Below, in pieces: positions 20,968 to 32,195 of a DNA stretch of 64,000 bases. Numbering within the stretch: position 1 is the first letter of the stretch; each line of letters starts with the position of its first letter. A program made the translations under genes and the position numbers. Under the pieces are notes generated by a model. The model was not told the DNA's origin. It did no database searches and saw only the letters and a list, made by a program, of their open reading frames with translations. The DNA comes from Cichorium intybus (Eukaryota > Streptophyta > Magnoliopsida > Asterales > Asteraceae), in NCBI GenBank assembly GCA_023525715.1, contig CM042012.1:60495705-60559704 (forward strand), read 5' to 3'.

Positions 20968-21658
20968 TGTTGGATTAGGTGTCTAAGCCATGACTAATAA
21001 TTTGTATTTACCTAATTAATAGAAGCAAAGTCCATTTGGGTTGCCCTCATAGCTGGAGGTTTGGTAGAAAGTTCGGTAGAGAGAAAGGTTGGTTTATTAT
21101 GGGATTAATAAATCAATAGAAATAAAGGATATGGTTTGTTAATATATTAAAGTGATAATATATTAATTGGAAACTATATTGATTGATTAATAATTAATCA
21201 GGAATTAATTGGATTAATTTCTGTGGCATTAATTAGATTAATCAGGAAGTCAGGGATTAAAGTCGTACAAATTCAATAGTTGAATTGCGGCGCACGGCGC
21301 GCCAATGTAAAGGCCGCGACGCGCGTACGTATAATCCGGAAAATGGCTGACGGCTAGGGTTTCTTGTCCCTATAAATAGGGAACCCTAGACCTCATTATA
21401 GGTGCTCATTCTATTATTCTCTCTGGAATTTTCGTGACCTTCCTCTGGCTCCCTGGGTGTGATCTCATTTGAGGCAGGACACTTGTGCTGCTTAGCTTCA
21501 AGATTAAAACTAAAGGTTAGTTTTTCTGATTTATTCTTTTAGTTTTTTTTGTTTGGCCTTTAGGAATTAGTTACATGTTCAAAGTAAGAAAACATAGATC
21601 TTTTCTAGGTTGCATGTGAACTTAGGTTATTTAGTTCATGGTTGCGGAAAACCTTTCA
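20968..21658 (+). repeat. 5' LTR of the copia-type element (691 bp)
   Basis: TG...CA termini. A TATA box (CCTATAAATAGGG) lies near 21370-21385, giving an R region of roughly 250 bp. A GC-rich pair of words sits at 21287-21325. Confidence 0.95.
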
Positions 21659-21659
21659 G

Positions 21660-21671
21660 TGGTATCAGAGC
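21660..21671 (+). promoter_or_regulatory. Primer binding site, initiator tRNA-Met
   Basis: TGGTATCAGAGC begins 2 bp after the LTR; it is the standard copia PBS complementary to the 3' end of plant initiator tRNA-Met. Confidence 0.95.
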
Positions 21672-22426
21672 ATTTGGTTGTTTTCTTATTGAATTGCTGT
21701 AATAGTTTTCCTGGTTAGGGTTTTAGGAGGTTTTCTATTTTTGGTAACTTTAATTGGTTAATTAAATGGATAACCTTAAACCCAGTTTGTTTGAATTTCG
21801 ATAATTAGGGGTTTAAGATAGGTTTAAATTGATTTGATTAATTTGGAAAAACATATCTACATTTGAATTAATTTAATTAATTGTTTAATTAAAAGATAAT
21901 TCAAGGGATTTAATTTAATTTTAATTTAATGGTTAAATTTCGAAAATTAAAGGATAAATCCTAAATATTTTAAAAGGTTTAAAATATCTAGATTTAATTA
22001 ATTTAATTAATAGTTTAATTAAAAGATGAATTAAATCGAATTTAAAGGTTTAATTTAATTTGAAATTTAATAGTTAAATTTCAGGAAATTAAAAGATAAA
22101 CCATGAATATTTTAAAAGATTTAAAATACATCTTATATATATTATTAAAAGTTAATACTATATGTGTAAGATAAATTGGTTAGTCAAATCATTAGTAGGC
22201 CTCATTCACGAAGCTGGTCTATAAAGTGGATATAAGGAGACTGCCTATAAAATGGCGGTCTAATGGGTGTTCACTCTCACCCACCGCTCGCCTGATCAGT
22301 GGAGGGTCGTTAGCCGAACAGTTTTGATAGGACCGCTTAATCATTAAAAGTATAATGATCAAAGTACTAGAACCCGTATAAGAATTCCCAATCTAGTTAC
22401 TTTAGAAAAAATGTGAATTTGATGCT
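21672..22426 (+). other. Copia 5' leader, AT-rich first part
   Basis: Non-coding. The part at 21900-22140 is built from TTTAATTTAATT-type words. 22220-22320 is GC-richer with small self-complementary pairs such as GACTGCC/GGCGGTC and GGGTG/CACCC, suggesting a structured RNA leader. Confidence 0.6.
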
Positions 22427-22524
22427 AACCCATGAAATTGCACATTGCACTTTATGAAACGTTGGTGGAGCGTGTGTGGGTTACCGGCACACCAATGGGG
22501 GTTCATAAAGAGTGGCAATGGGTT
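22427..22524 (+). ncRNA. Hairpin motif copy 1 in copia leader
   Basis: Stem tiers: AACCCAT (22427-22433) with ATGGGTT (22518-22524); CTTTATGAA (22450-22458) with TTCATAAAG (22502-22510); TTGGTG (22462-22467) with CACCAA (22490-22495). The apex is 22 nt, starting GAGCGTGTGTGG and ending ACCGGCA. Function unknown; packaging, dimerisation or translation control of the retrotransposon RNA are possibilities. Confidence 0.6.
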
Positions 22525-22525
22525 T

Positions 22526-22600
22526 CTCGGGTGTTATCATTGTTGATGGAGCGTGTGTGGTTAACCGGCACATTAATTTGAGATGATAATGGACCCCGAG
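22526..22600 (+). ncRNA. Hairpin motif copy 2 in copia leader
   Basis: Stem tiers: CTCGGG (22526-22531) with CCCGAG (22595-22600); TTATCAT (22534-22540) with ATGATAA (22583-22589); TTGATG (22543-22548) with CATTAA (22571-22576, one G-U pair). Same 22-nt apex as copy 1. It directly follows copy 1. Confidence 0.6.
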
Positions 22601-22908
22601 AGTACCAAGCTAATTTGCATGGTTATTCACACCCGGTTTGTGATCCTCGGCATCCCAGTCACAAACGGTGGGGCATATCCGAGATTAAACATGCCATTGA
22701 ACAGTTCAATGAGTCTCATAGATCTAGGAATTTCATAAGACTGAAATTGATAAAAGTTATCTACCTTAATGACCACTATGTTGTGACTACGACATCCCTC
22801 TTCACAGCATAGTTGGGGTATTTTGGATCCTAGCCTTGTTAAATAATATATATTGGGTAATTATTTAAAAGGAATAATTAAACTAATAAATTCTGTTTCC
22901 TTTTATAG

Positions 22909-23811
22909 ATGTCTGAATCGAATGTCTTTTCTCATCCTCCTCCTCATTCACCCATTTCTGAGGGCATCAGAAAGCGCCTGCTAAATATGGAAAGGCTGAC
23001 TGGGCTTAACTATGTGGAATGGCTTCGCAATTAGAGAATGGTTCTTGTTATTGCTGGAAAGCTACACCTCATTGAGTATCCGATCTCAGTTCCACCAAAA
23101 CATGTCATCACAAAAGGTCTTTATGATGAGCATGACCTATTATTTGATGAATCCGAGGAAGTTCGTGACCTCATGCTATTGACCATTGAGCCCGAGTTCC
23201 GCAGGGATTTTGCATCCCTTGGGCCGTATGAGTTAATACAATTGGTTGAGGAAAGGTTCCAAGAACCGGTTGAAGAGGAACGAGCTAGGATCTTCAAAAG
23301 ACTTGCAGAGTGCAAGCTAAAAGAAGGAAGTAGCATTGATTCGCATGTTCCCAAGATTGAGAGATACATAGGCGAATTGTACAAACTTGGTCATCCAATT
23401 AGTCAGGAAATGAGTGTTAAGATCCTACTTGATTCGCTGACTAATAGGTACGATCTGTTCATTCAGACGTATAGAAAGGAAGACCGGAAAAAGACTTTTA
23501 TGGAAATGCGTTCTCTGTTGACCCTATACGAGTCACTCATGGACAGGCATTGCTCCACTGGTTCGGCTACTTCTGGATTGAGTCCAGTGAAGAGACGCAG
23601 CAAGAAATGTTCCAGATCGTCTGGACATGTTCTGAGATGTCTTAAACTGGGAATCCATAGGATCGGATACAGTCACGGAAAGATTGGAAAATGCTCCAAG
23701 GTAAAATCTTTAGAAATTCAGGTTTATCTAAAAACTTCGAAACTCCTGATCCATAATTCCTTAATACATAATGTGATAGTCACGTTTGGTTTGTATGCAG
23801 GGAATCAGTAG
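22909..23811 (+). pseudogene. copia-type gag (UBN2-like), nonsense-broken
   Basis: Reading begins at ATG 22909, just after a T-rich tract and TTTTATAG, a possible leader-intron acceptor. The N-terminal 41 codons run MSESNVFS to GLNYVEWLRN, then an in-frame TAG at 23032. The same frame continues from 23038 with the UBN2/gag_pre-like region: LTIEPEFRRDFASL, YELIQLVEERFQEP, ERARIFKRLAECKLKEG, HVPKIERYIGELYKLG, ILLDSLTNRYDLFIQ. The C-terminus is Lys/Arg/Ser-rich; the expected CCHC zinc knuckle is not recognisable and the frame ends at 23811. Gag forms the virus-like particle; here it is non-functional because of the stop and the lost knuckle. Confidence 0.8.
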
Positions 23812-24828
23812 GGTACAGGACTTTGACGCATAGGAGCACTTTTGGATTGGATCTCCAGCTCATGCAGTTTTGAAGTTTAGTTAGATATTACAATCTTGTT
23901 ATTAGATTATTAGATGCAAACGACATTGTTTTCATATAGTACATTGTTCGAGGATTTTTGTGTTTTAATAAAATGTTGATTTTCTTTTGATTGTTTTAAT
24001 TATCCTCGAAATGTTGTATGAATGTGTTAATGGCATAAATGGTAATAACTTGAATATTGATACATCCAATGGGATTGGACTTATAAATTGTGTTCTTTAT
24101 GATTGTTAAAGTGAATTTTATGAGAATCACTTCAACCAAAGGTCCAGTTGGACAGGACTTTGGAATCATTTGACTTAGAGTCACATGATGAATTGAGTGC
24201 TTAATAAAATTAATTGTGGCAAGAAAGGAATCACCCAAAGATCCAATGGATAGGATTTTGGAATCAATTGACTTGGAGTCAGGTGATGATTGCATGTCTT
24301 GAACAATATTAACAAAGTCATAAATTTACATGGAGATGTAAAGGTATTAAGATTTTGAGCAACAGACACATAAGTTACTGTGTATCGCTCAAATCTTCGA
24401 ACAGAACACGATTAGTTATGCTTCGAAATATTTGCCAAATAGTTTGACAAATATGGCTTCGTTTATCGGAATAAGCGATTGATTGGAACCTTGAAGTGTT
24501 CAAGGATTTCAAAGGAAGTATAAGATCAACAGAACCTGAGTAACAACATATACTGAGAAAATGTTTTCACAGTTTATCCTCTTTCAAGAACATTAATGGT
24601 AATAATGTGTCTTAGGGAAAATGATGGAGCATTGATCGAAATAGTTTTGATCCTCGGTGTATAAGATACACTGGATACATTTCCGAATAATATTTCAATG
24701 AATTGAATATTCAACCAGCCAGACCGCAGAAGCCATATTCCGACCACATCTTAGACTAAGTAGGTCATGTTGACACTGTCTGAAATGTAAAGCTGGGATC
24801 GTCCCACTAGTACATAGAAAGTCCAGGG
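23812..24828 (+). other. Copia internal non-coding region, left of nested insertion
   Basis: No ORF or pol homology seen. It includes an imperfect duplication of a block of roughly 110 bp (AGGACTTTGGAATCATTTGACTT near 24150 and AGGATTTTGGAATCAATTGACTT near 24252). AATAAAATG near 23968 resembles a polyadenylation signal. Confidence 0.55.
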
Positions 24829-24833
24829 TCATG

Positions 24834-25931
24834 TGACAACGCCTAGTGATATCAAGTATTTTAGGGGTTGTTGAGCCCTGTTCTTGGTAAAATTACATCA
24901 TATATGCATGGGTATTCTCACTTTTCGTGTCAGGACTTGTCTGGAGAAAAAGAACAGAAACAGGGACTAAAAGTGTACAAAAAGGAAAAAGTATGGAAAG
25001 AATAAAAAATAAGAGAAGACGCACGCGCGCCGCGGGTTTTGGACTTGCGCGACGCGGATGTAAGGCGGTGGAACATATTTAAATGCCGAAGAAACGGGGA
25101 ACGGATAAGTACGCGCGCCGCGGATTTCACATTTGCGCGGCGCGGTCACGGGAAATTTGCAACTATAAATAGAGGCATTTCTGGCCGAAAACCCTAGCAA
25201 AGACTTGGTGTAAACATCGACCTAGAAGCTCTTTGACTCGATGATTCATTTCAGCAAGCTCATATTTGGTATTTTCATGTTTTTAGATTTTATTTCACTT
25301 TAGTTAAACATTTGTAATCTTGAGTTGAATCTTTGGGTGTGACAACCATTGATCTCAGGCTTAGGGTTCTGTTTTAGTAGTGCTTAGCTACTGATTTTGA
25401 TGTTTGGATATCGGTTTTGATAAATGCAATCATTCGGTTAATGTTGATATTGGTTTTTCGGTGTTTTGAATGTTAGTTTGTTATTTGATTGTTTGATTGT
25501 GATTGAACTTGTTTGTGACTTGGTTGGGACTGTTTTTCCTTGCTGAAAACAGTGGCTAACTTGGTTAAGTTAGGCATTAAACTTTGGCTATTAACTGTCT
25601 CTTAGAACTGTTAGTTATTAGCTAGTTTATGTTATGCTCGGTTTGCTAGTTTGGATGCCTTCAATTGCTCCTGATTCAGAGATGCACTTCTGAGTTCAGA
25701 AAGTAACTAGGTTATTTGGACATAGCTAAGCTTGGCTTGGGTGTTTGAATATTGCTTTGAGTTAGACAGATAGAAATTAATTCCTCCGACTATAGCCGTG
25801 ACACTATTAGTTGGTAATCTCTCATCTAGGCTGACCACGTAGCTCCTGTGGATCGACCCTGACTCCACTATACTAGTGAATGTTAGGTTTTTCTTATTTT
25901 TGACCGCATGACGACCTCTGCGTGCACGTCA
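24834..25931 (+). repeat. Athila-like LTR 1 (1098 bp)
   Basis: Starts TGACAACGCC, ends GCACGTCA. TATA box CTATAAATAGAGG near 25164. Contains two GC-rich word pairs at 25024-25057 and 25112-25145. Confidence 0.96.
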
Positions 25932-25936
25932 AATTT

Positions 25937-25954
25937 TGGCGCCGTTGCCGGGGA
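25937..25954 (+). promoter_or_regulatory. Primer binding site, tRNA-Asp type, unit 1
   Basis: TGGCGCCGTTGCCGGGGA starts 5 bp after LTR 1. It is the PBS characteristic of Athila-lineage elements. Confidence 0.9.
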
Positions 25955-25970
25955 GCTGTGAGCTTAGAAT

Positions 25971-25978
25971 AGGTGAGT
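25971..25978 (+). promoter_or_regulatory. Splice donor in Athila leader, unit 1
   Basis: AG|GTGAGT, a near-consensus donor 17 bp after the PBS. Paired with the T-rich TTTTGCAG acceptor at 29935-29942, it would produce a spliced mRNA for the downstream ORF. Confidence 0.5.
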
Positions 25979-26068
25979 AGTAGGAATTTGTTTCTTGTTT
26001 GTTGAATTTTCAATTTGGTGTAATTTCAATTTTTGGTTTTGATTCTTGTGGGCGTATTGCACTAGTGC

Positions 26069-29000
26069 ATGCGTACCCGCAGGGGAGAGCAATCATCCCC
26101 ATTACAGTTTGATTCTGAAATTGAACGTACTGCGCGCAAACTCCGTGCCCGTAGGCGTTTGAGCATCATGAATTATAGTCAAGTCAGCAGTAGTCCGGTT
26201 AGTGTTGCCCAGGACCCAGCAGGTGAGGCAACTGGGAGGTTTTCTATCCCTCCACTTTCAGAATTTCAGTTTGGAAGTTCGAGTGCGTCTGGTGGTGCAG
26301 TTTCAGCCCCTGCACCCATACCATCATGTACTCCACCATCTATTCCACCATTTTTACCCGCTTCTCAACCACAATCCACCAATCCTTTTACATCTGCTAT
26401 GACTTGGGGAGAGCCGACCCGAGATGGCACCCCAACTCCTAGACAGCATACACCAACATCACAACCACAACCAACCCTCTTTAAACCTCAACCTACATAC
26501 CAACCAACACAACCTATACATTTTCAACCACCGCATCAACCGCAATACCAATACCCGGAGACGGAGGAAGTGTATGACGAAGAAGATGAAGGATGGGTGC
26601 CACCGGCACCGCAACCACAATGGAACCGAGGTCGAGGACCTCCCAGGCGAGCACCACCATATCAACCAGGTCAGCGGGAGTACAATGATCATCTTTACGG
26701 TAACCCCGCTCACCCCTTACATTTTGCACAACCGAGACGGCAATCGGTTGCATCACATTTCCAACCGCGGGAATATGATGACTCGTCGCCGATCTATATT
26801 CCTGATAACATAGATTCGCAGGTAGAGATTAGACCCCAGTTATTAGGAATACTACCAGAATTCAGAGGATATAAGCAGGATGATCCCTATAATCATTTGT
26901 ATGAATTCTTAGCGATTGCTAATGCTAACAATCCCAGAAACACAAATAGAAATATTTTTAGGCTTAGACTGTTTCCATTCACTCTCAAGGATAAAGCCAA
27001 GTATTGGTTTACATCCTTACCATCAAACAGTATCACTACGTGGGATCAACTCAAGGCGAAGTTCCTTCAAGAATTTTACCCAGCGAGCAAAACAACTGAA
27101 ATCAGAAGAGTTATTCAGGATTTTCAGCAAAAGCCTGGAGAGGCTTTTCATGAAGCTTTTGACAGATTGAAGGAGCTGCTGCGATCTTGTCCACATCATG
27201 AGATCCCCAGATGGCAATTGGTCAAATTATTTTTCGAGGGAGTTAGCGAAACACACCAAGCCATGATAAATGCCTCCTCCAGTGGGACATTTATGTGGCA
27301 AGATCCAGAAGAAGCTTGGAGATTTTTGGAGCAGTTAAGTAATGGCTCAAAAGCAAACTTCTCCACCAGGAAGACTACAAGTACGGCGGCAGCAGTAGGG
27401 GTTGACGCTGATTGGAAAAAGGAAGTGAAAAAGGAAATCAGTGAATTGAACAGAAAGTTTGATAGACTTATGGCAACATTACAAAATGGACCGCCAAATT
27501 CGTCACCAGAAAGTCAAGGAGGATCTAGGATGCAGGAAGCTAATCAAGTTTATGGCCAGGGTCAAGGTCAACACAATAATGGATGACCTTATAGGCCATA
27601 CAACCAAGGACAACAACAAAATTTCAGGCAGAATAATTATCAGAATCAATCGAATAGTCAGCCTAGAAACCAGCAGCCAGCAAACAATGGAAATAACAAC
27701 AACAACAGGGGACCCACCAACGCTACCAACAATGTTCCAGGGACCCAAGAAGAGATGATATCAAAGATGTATGATATGGTCACAGCAACACAACAACAAT
27801 CTCAGGCGAACGCAAAGGCCATCGCAAATATGGAAAGACAAATAGGTCAAATGGCTGCAGACCAACAGAAGAGAGATAATGGCAAATTACCTAGTGCTAC
27901 TGAAGTCAATCCTACTCATAACCAACGTCCTGGGAAGGAGCAAGTCAATACTGTTGAATCAGGATGGCGGAAGGTTACTCTGGAGGATTTGTTCGAGGTA
28001 GGGAATGAAGTGGAACCAGAGGAAGAAGGAAAGGCTTTAAAGAGCAAGGAAGGTGAAGAAGGAAGAGTTCCGGTTGAGAATGGCGTTCAACCCAAAATAG
28101 ATGAAAAGGTCCAAAAGGAAGAGCAAACAACCATTGCAGGGATTAAGCAAAAGAAGAAGAATAAGAAAGAAAAGAAGAAGCAGGAAGCGACTAGATCAAC
28201 GGGACCCTTAATGAATCAGCCCCTATGGGATGAGCTTAAAGATGCCCCCGAGGACACCAGGATTTTACAAGAAATGTGCAAACAAAATGGGAAGAACAAA
28301 GCACCTACGCCAAAAACGGTGAGATTGACTGTGAGGGCTAGCGAGGCTTTATTAGGAACACTACCCAAGAAGGAGAAGGACCCAGGATCACCATTGATCA
28401 CTACAACCGTAGGGGACGTAGTTATCCGAAACACTTTATTGGATTTGAGAGCAAGTGTTAACATCTTACCAGGATATCTATATGACAAATACAAGAATGA
28501 AGAAATCGAGCCAGCTGAGGTTGTACTGCAATTGGCTGATCAATCAACTAAGGTAGCTAGGGGAAAGCTAACCAATGTCATAGTCAAAGTGGGCGACTTT
28601 TTCTACCCCGTGGATTTTCTGGTGATGGAATATGAAAGTCCGGATGATGCGCCTGCGCTTATCTTAGGACGGCCATTCCTAGCTACTGCTGGTTCAGTGA
28701 TCGACTGCAAGACTGGAGACATGGATATTTTCTTCGGGACCAGGAAAAGGAGATTGAATATGTTTGGGAACCCAATTTCGTTACCTTCGGAAGAAAACGG
28801 CAAACCAACAGACAGAAAAACGTTAATGGAGCCAGGAACCAGAAGCAAAGAAAAGATATGGACACGTACGGGGGAAGGTGGAAAGGAAGAAGTTCTAAAG
28901 GAGACCAAAAACCACCCGCTGTCCGCCATTGATAAGGAACAACTGCTGGAAATGATAGAGATGATGGAAGCAAGGCATCAGCAATATGAAAGAGAATCCA

Positions 29001-29176
29001 GAAAACGTGAGGCGAATGTTTTCGAGCTATTAAAATCTCAACAACAATGGATCAGTGGTGTGAGCGATCGGATGACCCAACTCACATCCCTTATGACGAT
29101 GATGGCCAATAATTTCATGCCGGAATATCAGCAAATGTCATCAAGAAGCCAAGAAGAAGAAGAAGGGTCAACTTAG
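26069..29176 (+). pseudogene. Athila-like gag plus protease, unit 1, with in-frame UGA and altered protease site
   Basis: One continuous reading frame of 1035 codons is interrupted by TGA at 27584-27586. Residues 1-250 are Pro/Gln-rich with an acidic patch. Retrotrans_gag lies at about 255-400 (FRGYKQDDPYNHLYEFL, DKAKYWFTSLPSNSITTW, FLQEFYPASKTTEIRR, LKELLRSCPHH). A Gln/Asn-rich stretch spans the stop. A Lys/Glu-rich linker leads to a retropepsin at 28380-28720: NTLLDLRASVNILP, then LILGRPFLATA. The usual retropepsin turn is Asp-x-Gly-Ala/Ser; here the residue after DL is Arg (AGA at 28448), so catalysis is doubtful. The frame ends in a coiled-coil-like tail. It stops before any RT. Both units share these defects. 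Confidence 0.85.
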
Positions 29177-29942
29177 AAGTGCACGTCTGGCTGAAGACGT
29201 TAAACTTAGCGCTTGTTGGGAGGCAACCCATCATGTCATAAGTAGGTTTTATAGTTCTTAGGATTAATTTAGAAAATACGTCAATCGTTGCAGGTATTAG
29301 TGGTTTGAAGCAAGTGTGGGGTCGTGTGAAAAGGTTTTGAAATTTTCAAGACCGCGCCGCGGGTTTTTGTATTGCGCGACGCGGGGTCGGAACTCAACCC
29401 GATGCGCAGGGGTTGAATTGGCGACACGCGCGCCGCGGAATAGGGAAATGCGCGCCGCGGGAAACGATCAGACGATTTTCGCCTTTATCCGGTGAGCCGC
29501 GGCTCACAACTCAAATCACACGACTCGGAGCTCTGGTGATCAAAAATTTCTCGCATTTTTTCTTGCTTATTGTGTTGCTACTACCAAGGTACACTCTTTT
29601 AACTATCTATTAGCTGTTTAAACTAGTTATTAGGTAGTTAATTTTAGGGTTTAGTCCAAAAAAGTTCAAAAACTTAGAATCACTAATGCTAGCCTAAAGG
29701 GTGTTTGTTTTGCCAAATGGACACCCTAGATGAGCTAATCGGAACCTAGGCTACCTTGTGGTATCATCAAATTGAGATTTAGCAGGTTAAAATGGGGATT
29801 TGATCCCGGGTTTTCAAACAGGTGTACGCCGCGCCGCGCCCTTGCTCTTGGGCCGCGCCGCGGTTCGGTAGGGAAGAAAAAGGACTGATTTTGCAATTTT
29901 TTTTTTTTTTTTTTGTTTTGTGGCTATATTTTTCTTTTGCAG
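29177..29942 (+). other. Athila-like intergenic region, unit 1
   Basis: Non-coding between protease and ORF-1. Contains AGCGCTTGTTGGGAGGCAAC just after the stop, a sequence familiar from Athila elements. Also present: GC-rich word pairs at 29353-29384, 29427-29460 and 29827-29863; a 16-bp palindrome centred on GCCGCGGC at 29492-29507; a PPT-like AAGTGTGGGGT at 29302-29312; and a 17-18-T tract before TTTTGCAG. Confidence 0.7.
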
Positions 29943-31160
29943 ATGATGTTCAGACGAGACCATGCTTTCCTTCAGTTTCCCGCAGAGCTTGACTCTTCGG
30001 TGGAGTATACCTCGCGGAGGGACGCCTTGATTCACCGCCGGGTCCTTGAGGCAACTGTTATAGATCGGGACATCCTGAGGGATGCTGGGCTCTGGGAGGC
30101 GATTGAGCCATTCTTACATCGCACCTGGACCCACGAGGAGGCATCATTCACATGCCGTGGCTAGGACAGGATCATGGCCACGGACGAGGACGTGGTCTAT
30201 ACGGAGCTGCTACTGGAGTTTATCTCCACTGTCCATTTCGCTCCCAGGGCGGGAGATCCGCGCTCCAGGATGGTACGTTTTCGCTTGGGGGGTGTGCACC
30301 GGGAGTGCAACCTCCGGGAGTTCGGGAGGCGCACAGGCATCTACACGCCAGCGGACCTCCAGCACCGTTTCTTCACCCGGTTCTTCGGGTCATGCATTCA
30401 GGGGGAGCCGGAGCGCCCCCCCAATATGGAGGTTTGGGCGCCGCTGTCCAACGTCAGGTATGAGGCAGGGGCCTCGAGGGAGAGCCACTTGCGTGATCCC
30501 CTTCACCGCCTCATGCACCGTATCGTCTCCACCTCCATCATGCATCGGGAGGGGGGCGAGAAGGTGTCAGGCGATGATATGACATTCTTGTGGGTTCTCC
30601 TCGACCCGTCCCGATTCCTTCATCTTCCCTTTGCCCTCGCGATTGCCTTCTCCACCCACGCGACCGGCGCCTCCTCCAGCAGCCCTCTAGCCAGGGGGTA
30701 CTTCATTACTCGCCTGGCCCGCTCCTATGGCATCCTCACTGCCCCAGTAGCTGCCTCTCTGACTGCTCTGCCTCCATCGCGCACGTCAGCACGCACTTTG
30801 GAGAGGATGTTGCTCATTGAGCAGCAGCGACCAGGGCAGTACATTCGGGCTCCGATCGAGCCTCCTCAGGCACCTCAGCCTGCATACGCCCAGCCCGGTA
30901 GGAGACGCCGAAGGCCAGAGCCACCAGCACCAGAGCTTGCACAGCCGCTGCCACAGCAGGATGACGCATCAGCCCTCAGCCGGCTGGAGGCCAGAGTCAC
31001 GCAGATTGAGGGCCAGCTCACGAGAGTCTTGGACCAGCTCGAGTGGATCGGGGAGGTACTTATCCAGACTGCATCTATCCAGGGCCACCGTCCTCGACCA
31101 TTCCCAGCCCGGTCCCACGATCATGAGGCTGGATCCTCCAGACCACCGGGTAGTGATTGA
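29943..31160 (+). pseudogene. Athila ORF-1-type (envelope-position) frame, unit 1, with in-frame UAG
   Basis: The frame opens with ATGATG immediately after a splice-acceptor-like TTTTGCAG and runs 405 codons, with TAG at 30162-30164. The N-terminal part is acidic/helical (FPAELDSSVEYTSRRDALIH). The central part matches the style of the plant Athila ORF-1 / putative plant transposon family: ELLLEFISTVHF, VRFRLGGVHRECNLREFG, HRLMHRIVSTSIMHREGG, MTFLWVLLD, YFITRLARSYGIL. The C-terminus has a Pro-rich segment and a coiled-coil-like LEARVTQIEGQLTRVL. I see no signal peptide or membrane helix, so calling it an envelope is not justified; it only occupies that position. Codon use is much more GC-rich than gag. 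Confidence 0.7.
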
Positions 31161-32181
31161 TATGTATCTTTTTATTTTCTTTCTTTCTTTCTTTCTTTTT
31201 ATTTTTGGGATTTATGTACAAACTTATGATACTCCTATCTGTATATTTCTGTTCATATTTCATTTGTCATGTTTGTTTTTAATTTTTGTTAAGTTGCGCA
31301 TGATATATCAAATTGAGAGGGAGTTGTCTCAGATAAGTGTGGGGTCACCGTGCCCCCTTCACTTGTCTTGACCACCGGCGTGTCCTACTGTAGCGCTACA
31401 ACTCCAGCAGATGAATCGAGGATCTTTTTGTATGCATTATACCTGTGATATTGAGCACCAAGCAGTCCATCGTCCAAAAAAGGGGTAACTCTTTCTCCCT
31501 TGTTTTGAAACTAATTTTGTACAACGGTGACGTTGTACGGTTTTAAGTGTGGGGTGTGGACGGTCGAAAGAGATATTTTTGAAAATTTTTTGCAGAACTG
31601 ATCAATTTTTCAATTTTTAGCAATATTTTTCAAAATTTTTTAATGAATTGCAATTTTGAAATGAAGGGTTTGTGACTGTGATAGCATCAGTATTTTTCAA
31701 GAAATACTGTTTAGTAGTGATCATGCTATTAGTTAGTCAAATAGGTTGAGTTTTACGAGTTTAGAAGATTGAGCCGTTTTAGAATTGGAATTTAGGAAGG
31801 AAATGTCAATCTGTGGCCTTTGTTGTTCGAGCCGGTAGGTCTAAAATGGGTGGGCCTTATGCACCTTACCACCTAAGATCGTCTGGTCTGGGATGGTATT
31901 TCTGAAAGCTCGCTACACGGACAACATCGAAAGTCATGGACGATTCCTTAATGGCCTTTAGAATCTGAACGAGTAAGTACACTCCATTGTGGACAGAAAG
32001 TTTGTAGTCAAGGGTTCTCTAGAAAGCCATGAATTCCAAAGAACAACTCAATTATGTTTTCACAAACTATTCCATTCTAACTCGAAGAGCAATAAGCTTT
32101 GAAACTAAACACATTCAAAAACTGTTCGAGTCTCTATTACAATTTGTTAAAAACTCTCTTGCTTGGGGACAAGCAACGCAC
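31161..32181 (+). other. Athila-like 3' non-coding region, unit 1
   Basis: No ORF. Includes a CTTT-repeat tract near 31176, AAGTGTGGGGT at 31335 and 31545, a perfect 8-bp-stem hairpin (GTACAACG, loop GTGA, CGTTGTAC) at 31519-31538, and the palindrome TGTAGCGCTACA near 31389. Confidence 0.7.
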
Positions 32182-32195
32182 AAGTGTGGGGTGTT
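32182..32195 (+). promoter_or_regulatory. Polypurine tract before LTR 2
   Basis: AAGTGTGGGGTGTT lies directly before the TG of LTR 2. It would prime plus-strand synthesis. Confidence 0.75.

Noticed and set aside
26202..27758. Small alternative-frame ORFs over Athila gag
   Set aside because: Overlap the recognised gag frame, are low-complexity, and have no domain of their own.
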